Part shown: piece after piece, positions 37,625 through 46,475 of the stretch
Layout of the letters: every line of letters starts with the position of its first letter
Position numbering within the stretch: position 1 is the first letter of the stretch
Assembly (NCBI RefSeq): GCF_001651875.1
Contig: NZ_LNQB01000073.1
Coordinates: forward strand, 62,001 to 126,000
Direction of reading: 5' to 3'
Length of the DNA stretch: 64,000 bases
From: Sinorhizobium saheli
GTDB lineage: Bacteria; Pseudomonadota; Alphaproteobacteria; Rhizobiales; Rhizobiaceae
Notes under the pieces: model-generated
What the model was told of the DNA's origin: nothing
What the model saw: only the letters and a program-made list of their open reading frames with translations
Databases searched by the model: none
Program-made: the position numbers and the translations under genes

Positions 37625-38473
37625 ATGCCCCAGCTTTGCCTCGACGACCGCGCCGTCGTCCGCGTTTCCGGCAAGGACGCCGAGCCGCTTCTTCAGGGCC
37701 TGATCACCACGGATATCGGCGCGCTGGCTTCGGACGAAGCCAGGCCCGGCGCGCTGCTGACGCCGCAGGGCAAGATCCTGTTCGACTTCCTGATTTCCCG
37801 CGATGGCGAGGCCTTGCAGCTGGAGACGTCCAGCGACCAGGCCGAGCCGCTGCTCAAGCGGTTGAGCATGTACAAGTTGCGCTCGGCGGTGGAGCTTTCA
37901 CTGCAGTCGCCGGCGGCGGTGGCGGTCACCTTCGATGAGGAGCGGCCTCCCAAGAGCTATCGCGACCATCGGTTTGAAAAAGCCGGGACTTCCGTTTTCC
38001 GCCTCTATGGCGATACGATCGCCTCGAACGCGGGGCTCGCCGATCTCGACCGGCTGCGGATTTCGGCCGGGGTCGCCGTTTCGGGCCGCGATTACGCCCT
38101 GCAGGACGCCTTCCCACATGATGTGCTGATGGATCTGAACGGCGGTCTTTCCTTCCGCAAGGGCTGCTATGTCGGCCAGGAAGTCGTCTCCCGCATGCAG
38201 CACCGCGGCAGCGCGCGCCGCCGGGTCGTCATCATTGCCGGCGAGACGCTCCTCCCGCCGACGGGCACGACCATTGCCGTCAACGGGCGGCCGATCGGCG
38301 CGCTCGGCACCGTGCAGGACAGGGCAGGCCTTGGGATCGTGCGGATCGACAAGGCGGGCGAGGCGATTGCCAAGGGCGAGGCCATCCTTGCCGGCGACGT
38401 GCCGGTGACCTTGACGCTGCCGGGCTGGACCGGCCTCGCCTTCCCGAGCGAAGCCGACGAGGCAAGCGCATGA
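37625..38473 (+). CDS. ygfZ: Folate-binding protein YgfZ (GcvT-like)
   Basis: A 282-residue tetrahydrofolate-binding protein that supports Fe-S cluster enzyme maturation or repair. The family signature KGCYVGQEVVSRMQHRG is intact with its cysteine. The N-terminal GcvT-like region includes PLLQGLITTDI and LTPQGKILFDFLISR. The start MPQLCLDDRAVVRVSG is used because the upstream extension lacks similarity. It overlaps the HD hydrolase gene by four bases. Confidence 0.93.
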   Translation: MPQLCLDDRAVVRVSGKDAEPLLQGLITTDIGALASDEARPGALLTPQGKILFDFLISRDGEALQLETSSDQAEPLLKRLSMYKLRSAVELSLQSPAAVAVTFDEERPPKSYRDHRFEKAGTSVFRLYGDTIASNAGLADLDRLRISAGVAVSGRDYALQDAFPHDVLMDLNGGLSFRKGCYVGQEVVSRMQHRGSARRRVVIIAGETLLPPTGTTIAVNGRPIGALGTVQDRAGLGIVRIDKAGEAIAKGEAILAGDVPVTLTLPGWTGLAFPSEADEASA

Positions 38474-39078
38474 TCAATGCACGCGCCTGGCAGCGTATGC
38501 TCTCCGGTCGGCGGCTCGATCTTCTCGACCCCTCGCCGCTCGATGTCGAACTGACCGATATCGCGCACGGGCTTGCCCGCGTGGCGCGCTGGAACGGGCA
38601 GACCGCCGGCAACCACGCCTTCTCGGTCGCCCAGCACAGCCTCCTCGTCGAGGATATCTTCCGCCGCACCAACCGCTGCAACGCCGAGGACTGCCTGATG
38701 GCGCTGCTGCACGATGCGCCGGAATATGTCATCGGCGACATGATCTCGCCGTTCAAGGCGGTCGTCGGCGGCGGCTACAAGACGGTGGAGAAACGGCTGG
38801 AAAGCGCCGTCCATCTGCGCTTCGGCCTGCCGCCGCATACCCCGAGGGAGCTCAAGGAGCGCATCAAGAAGGCGGACCGCGTCGCCGCCTATTTCGAGGC
38901 GACGGAGCTTGCCGGCTTTTCGGCGGAGGAGGCCCGCAAGTTCTTCGGCCAGCCCCGCGGGATCACGCGCGAGACGCTGCTGATCGACCCGCTGCCGGCG
39001 ATCGAGGCGCAACGGCTCTTCGCGGCCCGCTTCGATGCGCTTGAAACGGAACGCGCCGAGACGAGGCAGGAGGCCTGA
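38470..39078 (+). CDS. HD-domain hydrolase (YfbR-like)
   Basis: A 202-residue HD phosphohydrolase. Metal ligands: histidine in TAGNHAFSVAQHSLLV, the HD pair in MALLHDAPEYVIGDM, and the later aspartate in IKKADRVAAYFEA. YfbR-type enzymes are 5'-nucleotidases acting on deoxynucleoside monophosphates, so a nucleotide substrate is likely. It starts inside the ygfZ stop and is followed 1 base after its stop by a phosphatase gene. The three genes are clearly coupled. Confidence 0.88.
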   Translation: MINARAWQRMLSGRRLDLLDPSPLDVELTDIAHGLARVARWNGQTAGNHAFSVAQHSLLVEDIFRRTNRCNAEDCLMALLHDAPEYVIGDMISPFKAVVGGGYKTVEKRLESAVHLRFGLPPHTPRELKERIKKADRVAAYFEATELAGFSAEEARKFFGQPRGITRETLLIDPLPAIEAQRLFAARFDALETERAETRQEA

Positions 39079-39079
39079 C

Positions 39080-39619
39080 ATGGCAGGCATCGTCGTCTCG
39101 CCGCTCGCGCGCATTGCCGAAATGGCGGTCCGCCACGGCTGCCGGGAAATGCTGAGCCTGCTCGCCAGGGGTCAGGATTTTCACCGTCCCGCAGTGATAG
39201 ACCAGGCGAAGCATCTGACGCTCGGCGTCAACGACATCAGCTTTGCCGGAACGGGCGACCTGATCGCGCCGCAGGAGGAGCACGTCCGGCACATAATCGA
39301 CTTTGCCCGCGATTGGGACCGCACGCGGCCGCTGCTCATCCATTGCTGGATGGGCGTTTCGCGTTCGCCCGCCGCAGCGCTGATCGCAGCCCTTGCCGTC
39401 GAGCCAGACCAGGACGACGACGCGCTCGCCAGGCGCTTGCGGCTTGCCTCGCCGTTCGCGACGCCGAACATGCGACTCGTGGAGATCGGCGACCAGGCCC
39501 TGTCACGCGAAGGACGGCTGGTCGCGGCCGTGCGGTCCATTGGCCGCGGCGCGGACGCGGACGGCAATGCCCCCTTCGTCCTGCCGCTCCGTCCGGAGAA
39601 GGCGCGACATGCCGGTTGA
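39080..39619 (+). CDS. Tyrosine/dual-specificity phosphatase-like protein
   Basis: A 179-residue protein with the cysteine-phosphatase loop HCWMGVSRSP (HCx5RS) near residue 92 and an upstream conserved aspartate region (LTLGVNDISFAG). Homologues are annotated tyrosine phosphatase family protein. AGGAGG precedes the start, and the stop lies inside the next gene (11-base overlap). The substrate may be a protein or a phosphorylated small molecule. Confidence 0.86.
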   Translation: MAGIVVSPLARIAEMAVRHGCREMLSLLARGQDFHRPAVIDQAKHLTLGVNDISFAGTGDLIAPQEEHVRHIIDFARDWDRTRPLLIHCWMGVSRSPAAALIAALAVEPDQDDDALARRLRLASPFATPNMRLVEIGDQALSREGRLVAAVRSIGRGADADGNAPFVLPLRPEKARHAG

Positions 39620-40583
39620 AGGGCAGCCGGTCACGGTCGAGATCGGGCTCAACGCCGTCATCGTCGCCGTCGTCAACCGCAGCCCGCGCATTCTCGCCGC
39701 CAGCGAGGCGGACGCGGACACGCGCGACAGCCTGCCCTTCGGACCCTTCGACCCGGCGCATCATCGCACTTTCGAGGCCAACCTCCGCGCCCATGTAGAA
39801 AAGCAGACCGCACTCAAGCTCGGCTATATCGAGCAGCTCTATACGTTCGGCGATCGCGGGCGCCAGCGCCTGCCGGGAGAAGAAGGCAAGCACATGGTCT
39901 CCGTCGGCTATCTGGCGCTGACGCGCACGGACGCCGAGGACAACGAGCGGCTGGCCGAGGCCGGTGCCCATTGGCGGGACTGGTACGGCTACCTGCCCTG
40001 GGAAGACTGGCGTCAGGGACGGCCCGCGATTCTCGACCAGACGATCCTGCCGGCGCTCGCGCGGTGGGAGGCCGGCCTGCCGGGCGATGAAAAGTCCGCC
40101 GTGCAGCGCCGGTCGCGCGTGCGCCTCGCCTTCGGACTCGACGATTTCCCCTGGGACGAGGAGCGCGTGCTGGAACGCTACGAGCTGCTCTACGAGGTGG
40201 GGCTGGTGCGTGAGGCCGTGATCGACGGTCATTGCCGCAATCCCGACAACCCGGCGATCGGCCTGGCGATGCGGCATGACCATCGCCGGATCGTCGCCAC
40301 TGCCGTCGCGAGACTGCGCGGCAAGATCAAATACCGGCCGGTGGTCTTCGAGCTGATGCCGCCGGCTTTCACGCTCACGGACCTGCAGGCGACCGTCGAG
40401 GCGATCTCCGGCCGTCATCTGCACAAGCAGAATTTCCGCCGCCTCGTCGAAGGGGCGGAACTCGTCGAGCCGACCGGCGAGACGCTTTCCTCCACCGGCG
40501 GGCGGCCGGCAGCGCTCTTCCGCTTCCGCCGGCAGATCCTCGACGAGCGGCCCGCCCCCGGCCTCAAGGTCGGCGGGCGTTGA
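39609..40583 (+). CDS. nadQ: NUDIX-related NAD regulator, NadQ/NrtR-like
   Basis: A 324-residue protein. The N-terminal part (about 1-200) has a Nudix fold (VTVEIGLNAVIVAVVNRSPRIL, LYTFGDRGRQRLP, HMVSVGYLALTR), but the catalytic Nudix box is absent. The C-terminal part (about 200-310) has the winged-helix features of NrtR-type regulators (FELMPPAFTLTDLQATVEAISG, HKQNFRRLVEGAELVEPTGE). In Rhizobiales this family (NadQ) is the predicted repressor of nadABC, which lie about 660 bases downstream on the other strand behind a strong palindrome. Regulator rather than hydrolase is inferred from the missing box and context. Confidence 0.82.
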   Translation: MPVEGQPVTVEIGLNAVIVAVVNRSPRILAASEADADTRDSLPFGPFDPAHHRTFEANLRAHVEKQTALKLGYIEQLYTFGDRGRQRLPGEEGKHMVSVGYLALTRTDAEDNERLAEAGAHWRDWYGYLPWEDWRQGRPAILDQTILPALARWEAGLPGDEKSAVQRRSRVRLAFGLDDFPWDEERVLERYELLYEVGLVREAVIDGHCRNPDNPAIGLAMRHDHRRIVATAVARLRGKIKYRPVVFELMPPAFTLTDLQATVEAISGRHLHKQNFRRLVEGAELVEPTGETLSSTGGRPAALFRFRRQILDERPAPGLKVGGR

Positions 40584-40629
40584 TCCCTGCTTCACGGAAA
40601 AACAGCTGCGCACTGTTGCGCGACCGGCA

Positions 40630-41148
40630 TTATTTCACGACCGCACAGGCGAGGCGGTCACCGGCGTCGCCGGCCGGCTGGCTGCGATAGTCGTCGGAGT
40701 GCGCGTGAATGACGAGGGCGCGGCCGCGAATTGCGTTTCCCTTGTCGTCAAGCGACAGGAAGCCGTTGAACAGTTGAGCGCGAAGGACGCCATCGGCGCC
40801 CACATAGTGATTCGGGAAGTCGCCCGCATGCGGGCCATCGGAGGCGAGGAAGCCGTGTTCGGCGTTCTCGTCCTCGCCGGCAAAATGCTTGCCCGCGGAC
40901 TCGAAACCTTCCTTTGCGTCGCAGCGCCCGTTCTCGTGAGCATGGAAGGCGACCCAGGTGTTCTTCGGCAGGTCGCTGATCTCCATTTCGATCAGCACGC
41001 CCTTCCCGCCCGCCGTCAAAGTGGCCCGTCCGATGTCGGTGCCGTCCTTGCCGATGAACTCGGCGGTGGCCGTCTGCGACGATTGCTGCGCCGAAGCGGA
41101 AGCCGCCATTGCCGCCACGCAGGCAATCGCGATCATCGTTCTCGTCAT
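40630..41148 (-). CDS. sodC: Cu/Zn superoxide dismutase, periplasmic
   Basis: A 172-residue secreted SOD. The signal peptide is MTRTMIAIACVAAMAASASA with cleavage before QQ. Copper and zinc ligands are present: HAH in WVAFHAHENG, the bridging histidine in GKHFAG, HGF and HAGDFPNHYVG, and the last in VIHAHSDDYRS. Cysteines C (GRCDAKE) and C (RLACAVVK) form the usual disulfide. GGAGGGA precedes the start. It lies 98 bases after nadC on the same strand and may be read through from nadABC. Confidence 0.93.
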   Translation of the reverse strand: MTRTMIAIACVAAMAASASAQQSSQTATAEFIGKDGTDIGRATLTAGGKGVLIEMEISDLPKNTWVAFHAHENGRCDAKEGFESAGKHFAGEDENAEHGFLASDGPHAGDFPNHYVGADGVLRAQLFNGFLSLDDKGNAIRGRALVIHAHSDDYRSQPAGDAGDRLACAVVK

Positions 41149-41246
41149 CGGAAGTCCCTCCTCATCCTCTCGGGCTGATGAGGGACAACGCGCGGCTGGC
41201 GGGGTCGTTCCGCCCCGGCGCGGCAAAGTTGCGGTGGCGCAGCTAC

Positions 41247-42149
41247 CTAGATCGACACGTCCAGCCCGATGTCGAGCGTCGGCGCCGCCATGGTGATCTT
41301 CGAGGTCGAGATGTAGTCGACGCCGGTTTCGGCGATCGCCCGGATCGTTTCGATCTTCACGTTTCCGGAAGCTTCCAGCAGGGTCCGGCGCGGATCGGCC
41401 GCATAGTCGGCGGCGGCGAGGCCCCAATGTCCGGCGTTGATGGCGACCGCCTCGCGGAGCAGATCCGGCCCCATATTGTCGAGCAGGACCACGTCGGGTG
41501 CCGCCGTCAGCGCCTCGCGCAATTGCGCAACTCCGTCGACCTCGACCTCGACCTTGACGAGGTGGCCGCAATAGGCGCGCGCGGCGCGGATCGCACCGGC
41601 GACGCCGCCCGAGACGGCGATGTGGTTGTCCTTGATCAGCACCGCATCGTCGAGGCCGTAGCGATGATTGGAGCCGCCGCCGAGGCGGACGGCATATTTC
41701 TCCAGGGCCCGAAGACCGGGAATGGTCTTGCGGGTGCAGCAGACTTTTGCCGCCGTATGGGCGATCTCGTCGGCGAATTTCGCCGTGTAGGTCGCGATTC
41801 CCGAGAGATGCATGAGGAAGTTGAGCCCCACCCGCTCCGCCGAAAGCACGCCGCGGGCACGGCCGGAGATTTGAGCAATCGCCGTGCCGGGCGCCACGCG
41901 GTCGCCGTCCGCGGCGAGCGCCTCGAAGCGGATCGATGGATCGATCAGGCGGAAGGCCGTGCGCGCGAGCTCCAGCCCGGCGATCACGCCCGCTTCGCGG
42001 ACGCTCATGTGCGCCGTGGCCGTCATGTCCGGGCCGATGGTCGCAAGCGTGGTGACGTCACCGGCGCGGCCGAGATCCTCCAGCAGGGCGGCTTTCACCT
42101 GCTCCTCGGCCAGAAGGGCGGGCAGTTCCGGGCGAAGAGCGGCGGTCAT
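41247..42149 (-). CDS. nadC: Nicotinate-nucleotide pyrophosphorylase (carboxylating)
   Basis: Quinolinate phosphoribosyltransferase, third step of de novo NAD synthesis. It is 300 residues. Signatures: LLEDLGRAGDVTT, the MHLSGIATYT helix, CCTRKTIPGLRALEKYAVRLGGGSNHR for quinolinate and PRPP binding, and VLIKDNHIAVSGG. The C-terminal VDYISTSKITMAAPTLDIGLD closes the barrel. It follows nadB by 37 bases in the nadA-nadB-nadC operon. Confidence 0.96.
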   Translation of the reverse strand: MTAALRPELPALLAEEQVKAALLEDLGRAGDVTTLATIGPDMTATAHMSVREAGVIAGLELARTAFRLIDPSIRFEALAADGDRVAPGTAIAQISGRARGVLSAERVGLNFLMHLSGIATYTAKFADEIAHTAAKVCCTRKTIPGLRALEKYAVRLGGGSNHRYGLDDAVLIKDNHIAVSGGVAGAIRAARAYCGHLVKVEVEVDGVAQLREALTAAPDVVLLDNMGPDLLREAVAINAGHWGLAAADYAADPRRTLLEASGNVKIETIRAIAETGVDYISTSKITMAAPTLDIGLDVSI

Positions 42150-42186
42150 GTTGTCTTTCCTGCTGTTGAGGTCTCGTGAGTTATCG

Positions 42187-43785
42187 TCAGGCCGGCGCGG
42201 TCTCGGCCACGTCCGACGCCAGGCGCTCGGCCTGGGCGAGCGTCAGGTAGGTGCGCCGCTGCCATTCCGGCCGTTCCGTCGGGCAATCGGCACGGAAATG
42301 GCCGCCGCGGCTTTCCGTGCGCTGCAGGGCGGCGACGGTGATGAGCTTGGCCGTCGTGACGATATTGGCGAAGCGCAGGCGGGTGTTGGCCCGCTCGAGC
42401 TCGGCGATCTCGCGGATCGCGCGCGTCAGGCTCTCGCGCGTGCGCACGACGCCTACGCACTCGCTCATCAGGCCGCGCAGCACCTTGAAGGGCGGGCTGT
42501 CCTCGACGGTCACCGGATCGTCGTTCTCGCCGGCATCGTCGCCCCAGGCGGCGAGCTTCGGCGCCGGCAGGGTGCCCTTGATGTTCTCGGCAATGCGCGC
42601 GGCAAAGACCACCGCCTCGAGCAGCGAGTTCGAGGCGAGGCGATTGGCGCCGTGAACGCCGGTCGAGGTCACCTCGCCCGCCGCCCAGAGGCCGTCGATC
42701 GAGGTCCGCCCCTGCCCGTCCGTCAGCACGCCGCCCATGTGGTAATGCACTGCCGGGGCAACCGGGATCGGCTGGGTCACCGGGTCGATGCCCGCCGCCA
42801 TGCACGAGGCATAGACGGTCGGGAACATCTCGGGGAAGTGCTTGCCGACGGCCCTGGTGCAGTCGAGGAAGGCGCCGCGCCCGGCGTTGACCTCGGCGAA
42901 GACACCGCGCGACACGACATCGCGGGGCGCCAGTTCGCCGTCCGGATGGATGTCGAGCATGAAGCGGCGGCCCGCCGAATTGACGAGGATGGCGCCGTCG
43001 CCGCGCAGCGCCTCGGTCGCAAGCGGTGCCGGGTCCTTGCCGATATTGATCGCGGTCGGGTGGAACTGGACGAATTCCGGATCGGCGATGATGGCACCGG
43101 CCCGCGCCGCCATGCCGACGCCCTGGCCGCAGGCTTCCCACGGGTTGGTGGTGACGGCAAAGAGATGCCCGACGCCGCCCGAGCAGAGCACGACGGCGCG
43201 CGCGGGGAAGGAAACGCGGGTCTTCGACTGGCCGGCATCCGGCCTGGCGACGACGCCGGAAATGAAGCGGCCCTCGCGCACCAGTTCCTCGACCACATAG
43301 CCTTCGAGCACCCGGATCGAGGGCGTCCGGCGCACGGCGGCGATCAATGCCTCCATGATCGCCTTGCCGGCCATGTCGCCCTTGACGCGGACGATGCGGC
43401 GCTCGGAATGCGCCGCCTCGCGCGAAAGCAGGAGCTTGCCCTCGAGATCGCGGTCGAAGGGCACGCCATATTCGAGCAGGTCGTGGATGCGCGCCGGCCC
43501 TTCGGCGACCATCATCCGCGTCATCTTCTCGTCGACGATGCCGGCACCGGCGGCGACCGTGTCGGCCACGTGCTTTTCGAACGTATCGCCATTGCTCATC
43601 GCCGCGGCGATGCCGCCTTGGGCCCAGGCCGAGGAGGCGCCGTGGCCGATCGGGGCGGCGGCGAGAATGGTGACGGGACGCGGCGCCAGCTTCAGCGCGC
43701 AGAAGAGCCCGGCAAGCCCGCCGCCGACGATGACGATGTCATCGATCCCGTTGAAGGATTGCGGGCGAAAATGGTCGGTCAGCAT
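42187..43785 (-). CDS. nadB: L-aspartate oxidase
   Basis: FAD enzyme oxidising aspartate to iminoaspartate, which NadA turns into quinolinate. The 532-residue protein begins with the FAD motif [20 protein letters not shown], then [16 protein letters not shown], the capping domain, and [26 protein letters not shown] with [13 protein letters not shown]. The C-terminal helical domain follows. An ATG eight codons upstream is possible, but [11 protein letters not shown] has the better purine-rich leader (GGAGGAG). It is the middle gene of nadABC. Confidence 0.95.
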   Translation of the reverse strand: MLTDHFRPQSFNGIDDIVIVGGGLAGLFCALKLAPRPVTILAAAPIGHGASSAWAQGGIAAAMSNGDTFEKHVADTVAAGAGIVDEKMTRMMVAEGPARIHDLLEYGVPFDRDLEGKLLLSREAAHSERRIVRVKGDMAGKAIMEALIAAVRRTPSIRVLEGYVVEELVREGRFISGVVARPDAGQSKTRVSFPARAVVLCSGGVGHLFAVTTNPWEACGQGVGMAARAGAIIADPEFVQFHPTAINIGKDPAPLATEALRGDGAILVNSAGRRFMLDIHPDGELAPRDVVSRGVFAEVNAGRGAFLDCTRAVGKHFPEMFPTVYASCMAAGIDPVTQPIPVAPAVHYHMGGVLTDGQGRTSIDGLWAAGEVTSTGVHGANRLASNSLLEAVVFAARIAENIKGTLPAPKLAAWGDDAGENDDPVTVEDSPPFKVLRGLMSECVGVVRTRESLTRAIREIAELERANTRLRFANIVTTAKLITVAALQRTESRGGHFRADCPTERPEWQRRTYLTLAQAERLASDVAETAPA

Positions 43786-43842
43786 GGCTCGGTCACTCCT
43801 CCACGACATGCATGGACTTCGGGCAATCCGCCCGGCTTCAGA

Positions 43843-44922
43843 TCACTGCTTGAGGTTCACCATGCGCTCGACCGCGAGGCGTGCGCGGTCGGCGATCGCC
43901 GGATCGACCAGAACCTCTTCCGTCATGTTGAGCAGGCTGTCGAGGATCTTCGGCAACGTGATGCGCTTCATGTGCGGACAGAGGTTGCACGGCTTGACGA
44001 AATCGACGCCCTCCACTTCCGCCTGGATATTGGAGGCCATCGAGCATTCGGTGACGAGCAGCACCCGCTCGGGCCGCTTGTCCTTGACATAGTTGATCAT
44101 GCCCGCGGTGGAGCCGGAAAAGTCGCAGACGGCGATCACGTCGGGATGGCATTCCGGATGGCCGATGATCTCGATGCCCGGATTGGCTTCCTTGTAGGCG
44201 AGCAATTCGTTCGCCGTGAAGCGCTCGTGGACCTCGCAATGGCCCTTCCAGGTCAGGATCTTCTTGTTGGTCTGGCGGGCGACATTCATCGCCAGATATT
44301 CGTCCGGGATACAGAGCACCGTGTCGGATTCGAGGCTTTCCACGACGGCAAGCACGTTGGACGAGGTGCAGCAGATGTCGGTCTCCGCCTTCACCTCGGC
44401 CGAGGTATTGACGTAGGTGACGACCGGCACGCCGGGATAGCGCTCCTTGAGCAGGCGCACATCCGCGCCGGTGATCGATTCCGAAAGCGAGCAGCCGGCC
44501 TTGACGTCCGGGATCAGAACGGTCTTTTCCGGATTGAGCAGCTTCGACGTCTCCGCCATGAAGTGCACGCCGCACTGGACGATGATTTCGGCATCGACCC
44601 TGGTGGCATCACGCGCGAGCTGCAGCGAGTCGCCGACGATATCGGCGACGCAGTGGAAGATGTCCGGCGTCTGGTAATTATGCGCCAGGATGACCGCGTT
44701 GCGCTCCTTCTTCAGCCGGTTGATCGCGTGGACATAGGGGGCATAGGCGGCCCACTCGAACGGAGGGATGAAATCCTTGACCTTCTCGTAGAGATGCTCG
44801 GTCTCGCGCGCGATTGCCGGCGTGAAGGCGAGGTCCGGCTTTTCGATGACGCCGTAGCGCGCCGCCGCGCTCACAAAGGCCGGAGCGGGCGCTTTCTCCG
44901 CATGAAGAACGGGTCTGGTCAT
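43843..44922 (-). CDS. nadA: Quinolinate synthase A
   Basis: [4Fe-4S] enzyme condensing iminoaspartate with dihydroxyacetone phosphate to quinolinate. It is 359 residues. Cluster cysteines are in [25 protein letters not shown] and [39 protein letters not shown] and SGSTAGMI are family motifs. The start [12 protein letters not shown] at 44922 has GAGGAG upstream; the longer frame runs into the operator. It is the first gene of nadA-nadB-nadC. Confidence 0.96.
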   Translation of the reverse strand: MTRPVLHAEKAPAPAFVSAAARYGVIEKPDLAFTPAIARETEHLYEKVKDFIPPFEWAAYAPYVHAINRLKKERNAVILAHNYQTPDIFHCVADIVGDSLQLARDATRVDAEIIVQCGVHFMAETSKLLNPEKTVLIPDVKAGCSLSESITGADVRLLKERYPGVPVVTYVNTSAEVKAETDICCTSSNVLAVVESLESDTVLCIPDEYLAMNVARQTNKKILTWKGHCEVHERFTANELLAYKEANPGIEIIGHPECHPDVIAVCDFSGSTAGMINYVKDKRPERVLLVTECSMASNIQAEVEGVDFVKPCNLCPHMKRITLPKILDSLLNMTEEVLVDPAIADRARLAVERMVNLKQ

Positions 44923-44954
44923 CAGGCTCTCCTCTCGCCGTTTCCGGCACCGGA

Positions 44955-44983
44955 CCAATTATGCTCACACTGAGCATAATTGG
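44955..44983. promoter_or_regulatory. Probable NadQ operator upstream of nadA
   Basis: A perfect 13-bp inverted repeat CCAATTATGCTCA / TGAGCATAATTGG (44955-44967 and 44971-44983) with a 3-base spacer, 33 bases before the nadA start. Its size, perfection and position at the nadABC promoter, with a NadQ-like gene close by, make it the likely operator. The identification with NadQ rests on context and on my memory of a TATGCTCA-type motif for this family. Confidence 0.75.
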
Positions 44984-45029
44984 AGCAAAACAAAAGCGGC
45001 TGAGGCCGCTGCCACTGATTTAGAAAGTT

Positions 45030-45090
45030 TTGCGACAGATTTCAAGTGTCGCAAACAGGCAATGCGCCCGGTGCTGCCGGACGCATTGCC
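45030..45090 (-). terminator. Two hairpins after the MFS gene
   Basis: GGCAATGCG/CGCATTGCC (45059-45067 with 45082-45090) begins right after the stop of the minus-strand MFS gene. TTGCGACA/TGTCGCAA (45030-45037 with 45047-45054) follows, then AACTTTCT. Read on the minus strand they form tandem terminator-like hairpins separating the MFS transcript from the nadA promoter. Confidence 0.55.
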
Positions 45091-45096
45091 CTTCTC

Positions 45097-46335
45097 TCAG
45101 GCCATGGCAGGGCGCAAGACGCCCCGCTCCTCGATCGGCCAATGGACGATCGCGGCGAAGACGCCGAGCGCGACACCCACCCACCAGACCGGATCATAGG
45201 AGCCGAAGCGATCGTAGAGATAGCCGCCCATCCAGACGCCGAGGAACGAGCCGATCTGGTGCGACAGGAAGACGATGCCGCCGAGAAGGCCCAGATGCCG
45301 CGTGCCGAACATGATCGCCACCAACGCGTTGGTCGGCGGCACGGTCGAGAGCCACAGGAGGCCCATGACGATGGCGAAGACAATCACCGAAGCCGGCGAT
45401 TGCGGCAGCAGCAGGAAGGCGGCGACGGCGACCGAGCGGGCGAGATAGATTAGGGCGAGGAAATAGGGCTTCGAATAGCGCTGGCTGATGAAGCCCGCCG
45501 ACAACGAACCGATGATGTTGAAGAAGCCGATCAGGGCGAGCGCGATCACCGCATAGCGCGCGTCGATGCCGATATCGCCGAGATAGGCGGGAAAGTGCGC
45601 GGTGATGAAGGCGACCTGATAGCCGCAGACGAAAAAGCCGGAGACGAGCAGCAGGTAGCTGCGATGACCGAACGCCTCCTTGAGCGCCTCGCCGACCGTC
45701 TGCTTGTAAAGCGCCTCCGACTGGCGGCCGGAGGTGGCGTTGCCGCGCAGCGGAATGGCGAAGAGCGGCACGAGCAGCATCAAGACGCCGAGATAGACGA
45801 GACTGTCGGACCAGCCATAGGCGGAGATGAGCCCCTGGCTCAGCGGCGCGAACAGGAACATGCCGGCCGAACCGGCGGCGGTGCCGACGCCGAAGGCGAG
45901 CGAACGCTGCTCCGGCGCGACGTTGCGGGCGAAGGCGGAAAGCACGATGCCGAAGGAGCCGGAAGCGACGCCGAGGCCGACGAGCACGCCGCCGCCGATA
46001 TGGAGCCAGATCGGCGCGTCGGCAAAGGCCATCGTGACAAGGCCCGAGGCGTAGACGAGGCCGGAGAGCGCGAGCACCCGCCAGGTCCCGAACTTGTCGG
46101 CAATCGCCCCGAAAAACGGCTGGCCAAGTCCCCAGCAGAGGTTCTGGAGCGCCATCGCCAGACCGAAGGTCGTCCTGTCCCAACCCCTGTCGGCGAGCAT
46201 CGGCAACTGAAAGAAGCCCATGGCGGAGCGCGGGCCGAAGGTGAGCATGGCGATCAAGGAGCCGGCGACGATGATGAGCCACGGCAAGCTGCTGCGCTCG
46301 ATGGCGCGGGTGGCGGCTGGTGAAACAGCGGACAT
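45097..46335 (-). CDS. MFS transporter (OFA-like)
   Basis: A 412-residue major facilitator with 12 predicted helices. Motif A appears as GAIADKFGTWRVLALSG between helices 2 and 3, and as GYLYDRFGSYDPVWW late in the protein. The pattern LIAMLTFGPRSAMGFFQLPM resembles oxalate/formate antiporter-like MFS proteins, typically carriers of monocarboxylates; the substrate is not predictable. The start at 46335 has GGAG upstream; a TTG two codons earlier is less likely. It is transcribed toward nadA but is probably terminated before it. Confidence 0.88.
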   Translation of the reverse strand: MSAVSPAATRAIERSSLPWLIIVAGSLIAMLTFGPRSAMGFFQLPMLADRGWDRTTFGLAMALQNLCWGLGQPFFGAIADKFGTWRVLALSGLVYASGLVTMAFADAPIWLHIGGGVLVGLGVASGSFGIVLSAFARNVAPEQRSLAFGVGTAAGSAGMFLFAPLSQGLISAYGWSDSLVYLGVLMLLVPLFAIPLRGNATSGRQSEALYKQTVGEALKEAFGHRSYLLLVSGFFVCGYQVAFITAHFPAYLGDIGIDARYAVIALALIGFFNIIGSLSAGFISQRYSKPYFLALIYLARSVAVAAFLLLPQSPASVIVFAIVMGLLWLSTVPPTNALVAIMFGTRHLGLLGGIVFLSHQIGSFLGVWMGGYLYDRFGSYDPVWWVGVALGVFAAIVHWPIEERGVLRPAMA

Positions 46336-46475
46336 GAACAAGCTCCGGTTGATGAGGGCCCATACTATGGCGATGCCCGCAAACTGAGGAAAGCCAATTA
46401 AATTGAGGCAAGGATCACGGAAATTGATGCCGCAGGCGCAAGCGCGCCCTCAACGATGCCCACTGCCGATCGCGT

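Noticed and set aside
41884-44973. A 1029-codon open frame on the plus strand opposite nadC, nadB and nadA
   Set aside because: It is a GC-rich shadow of three clear NAD genes. Its translation is rich in Arg, Gly, Asp and His with no domain, and lacks a ribosome-binding site.
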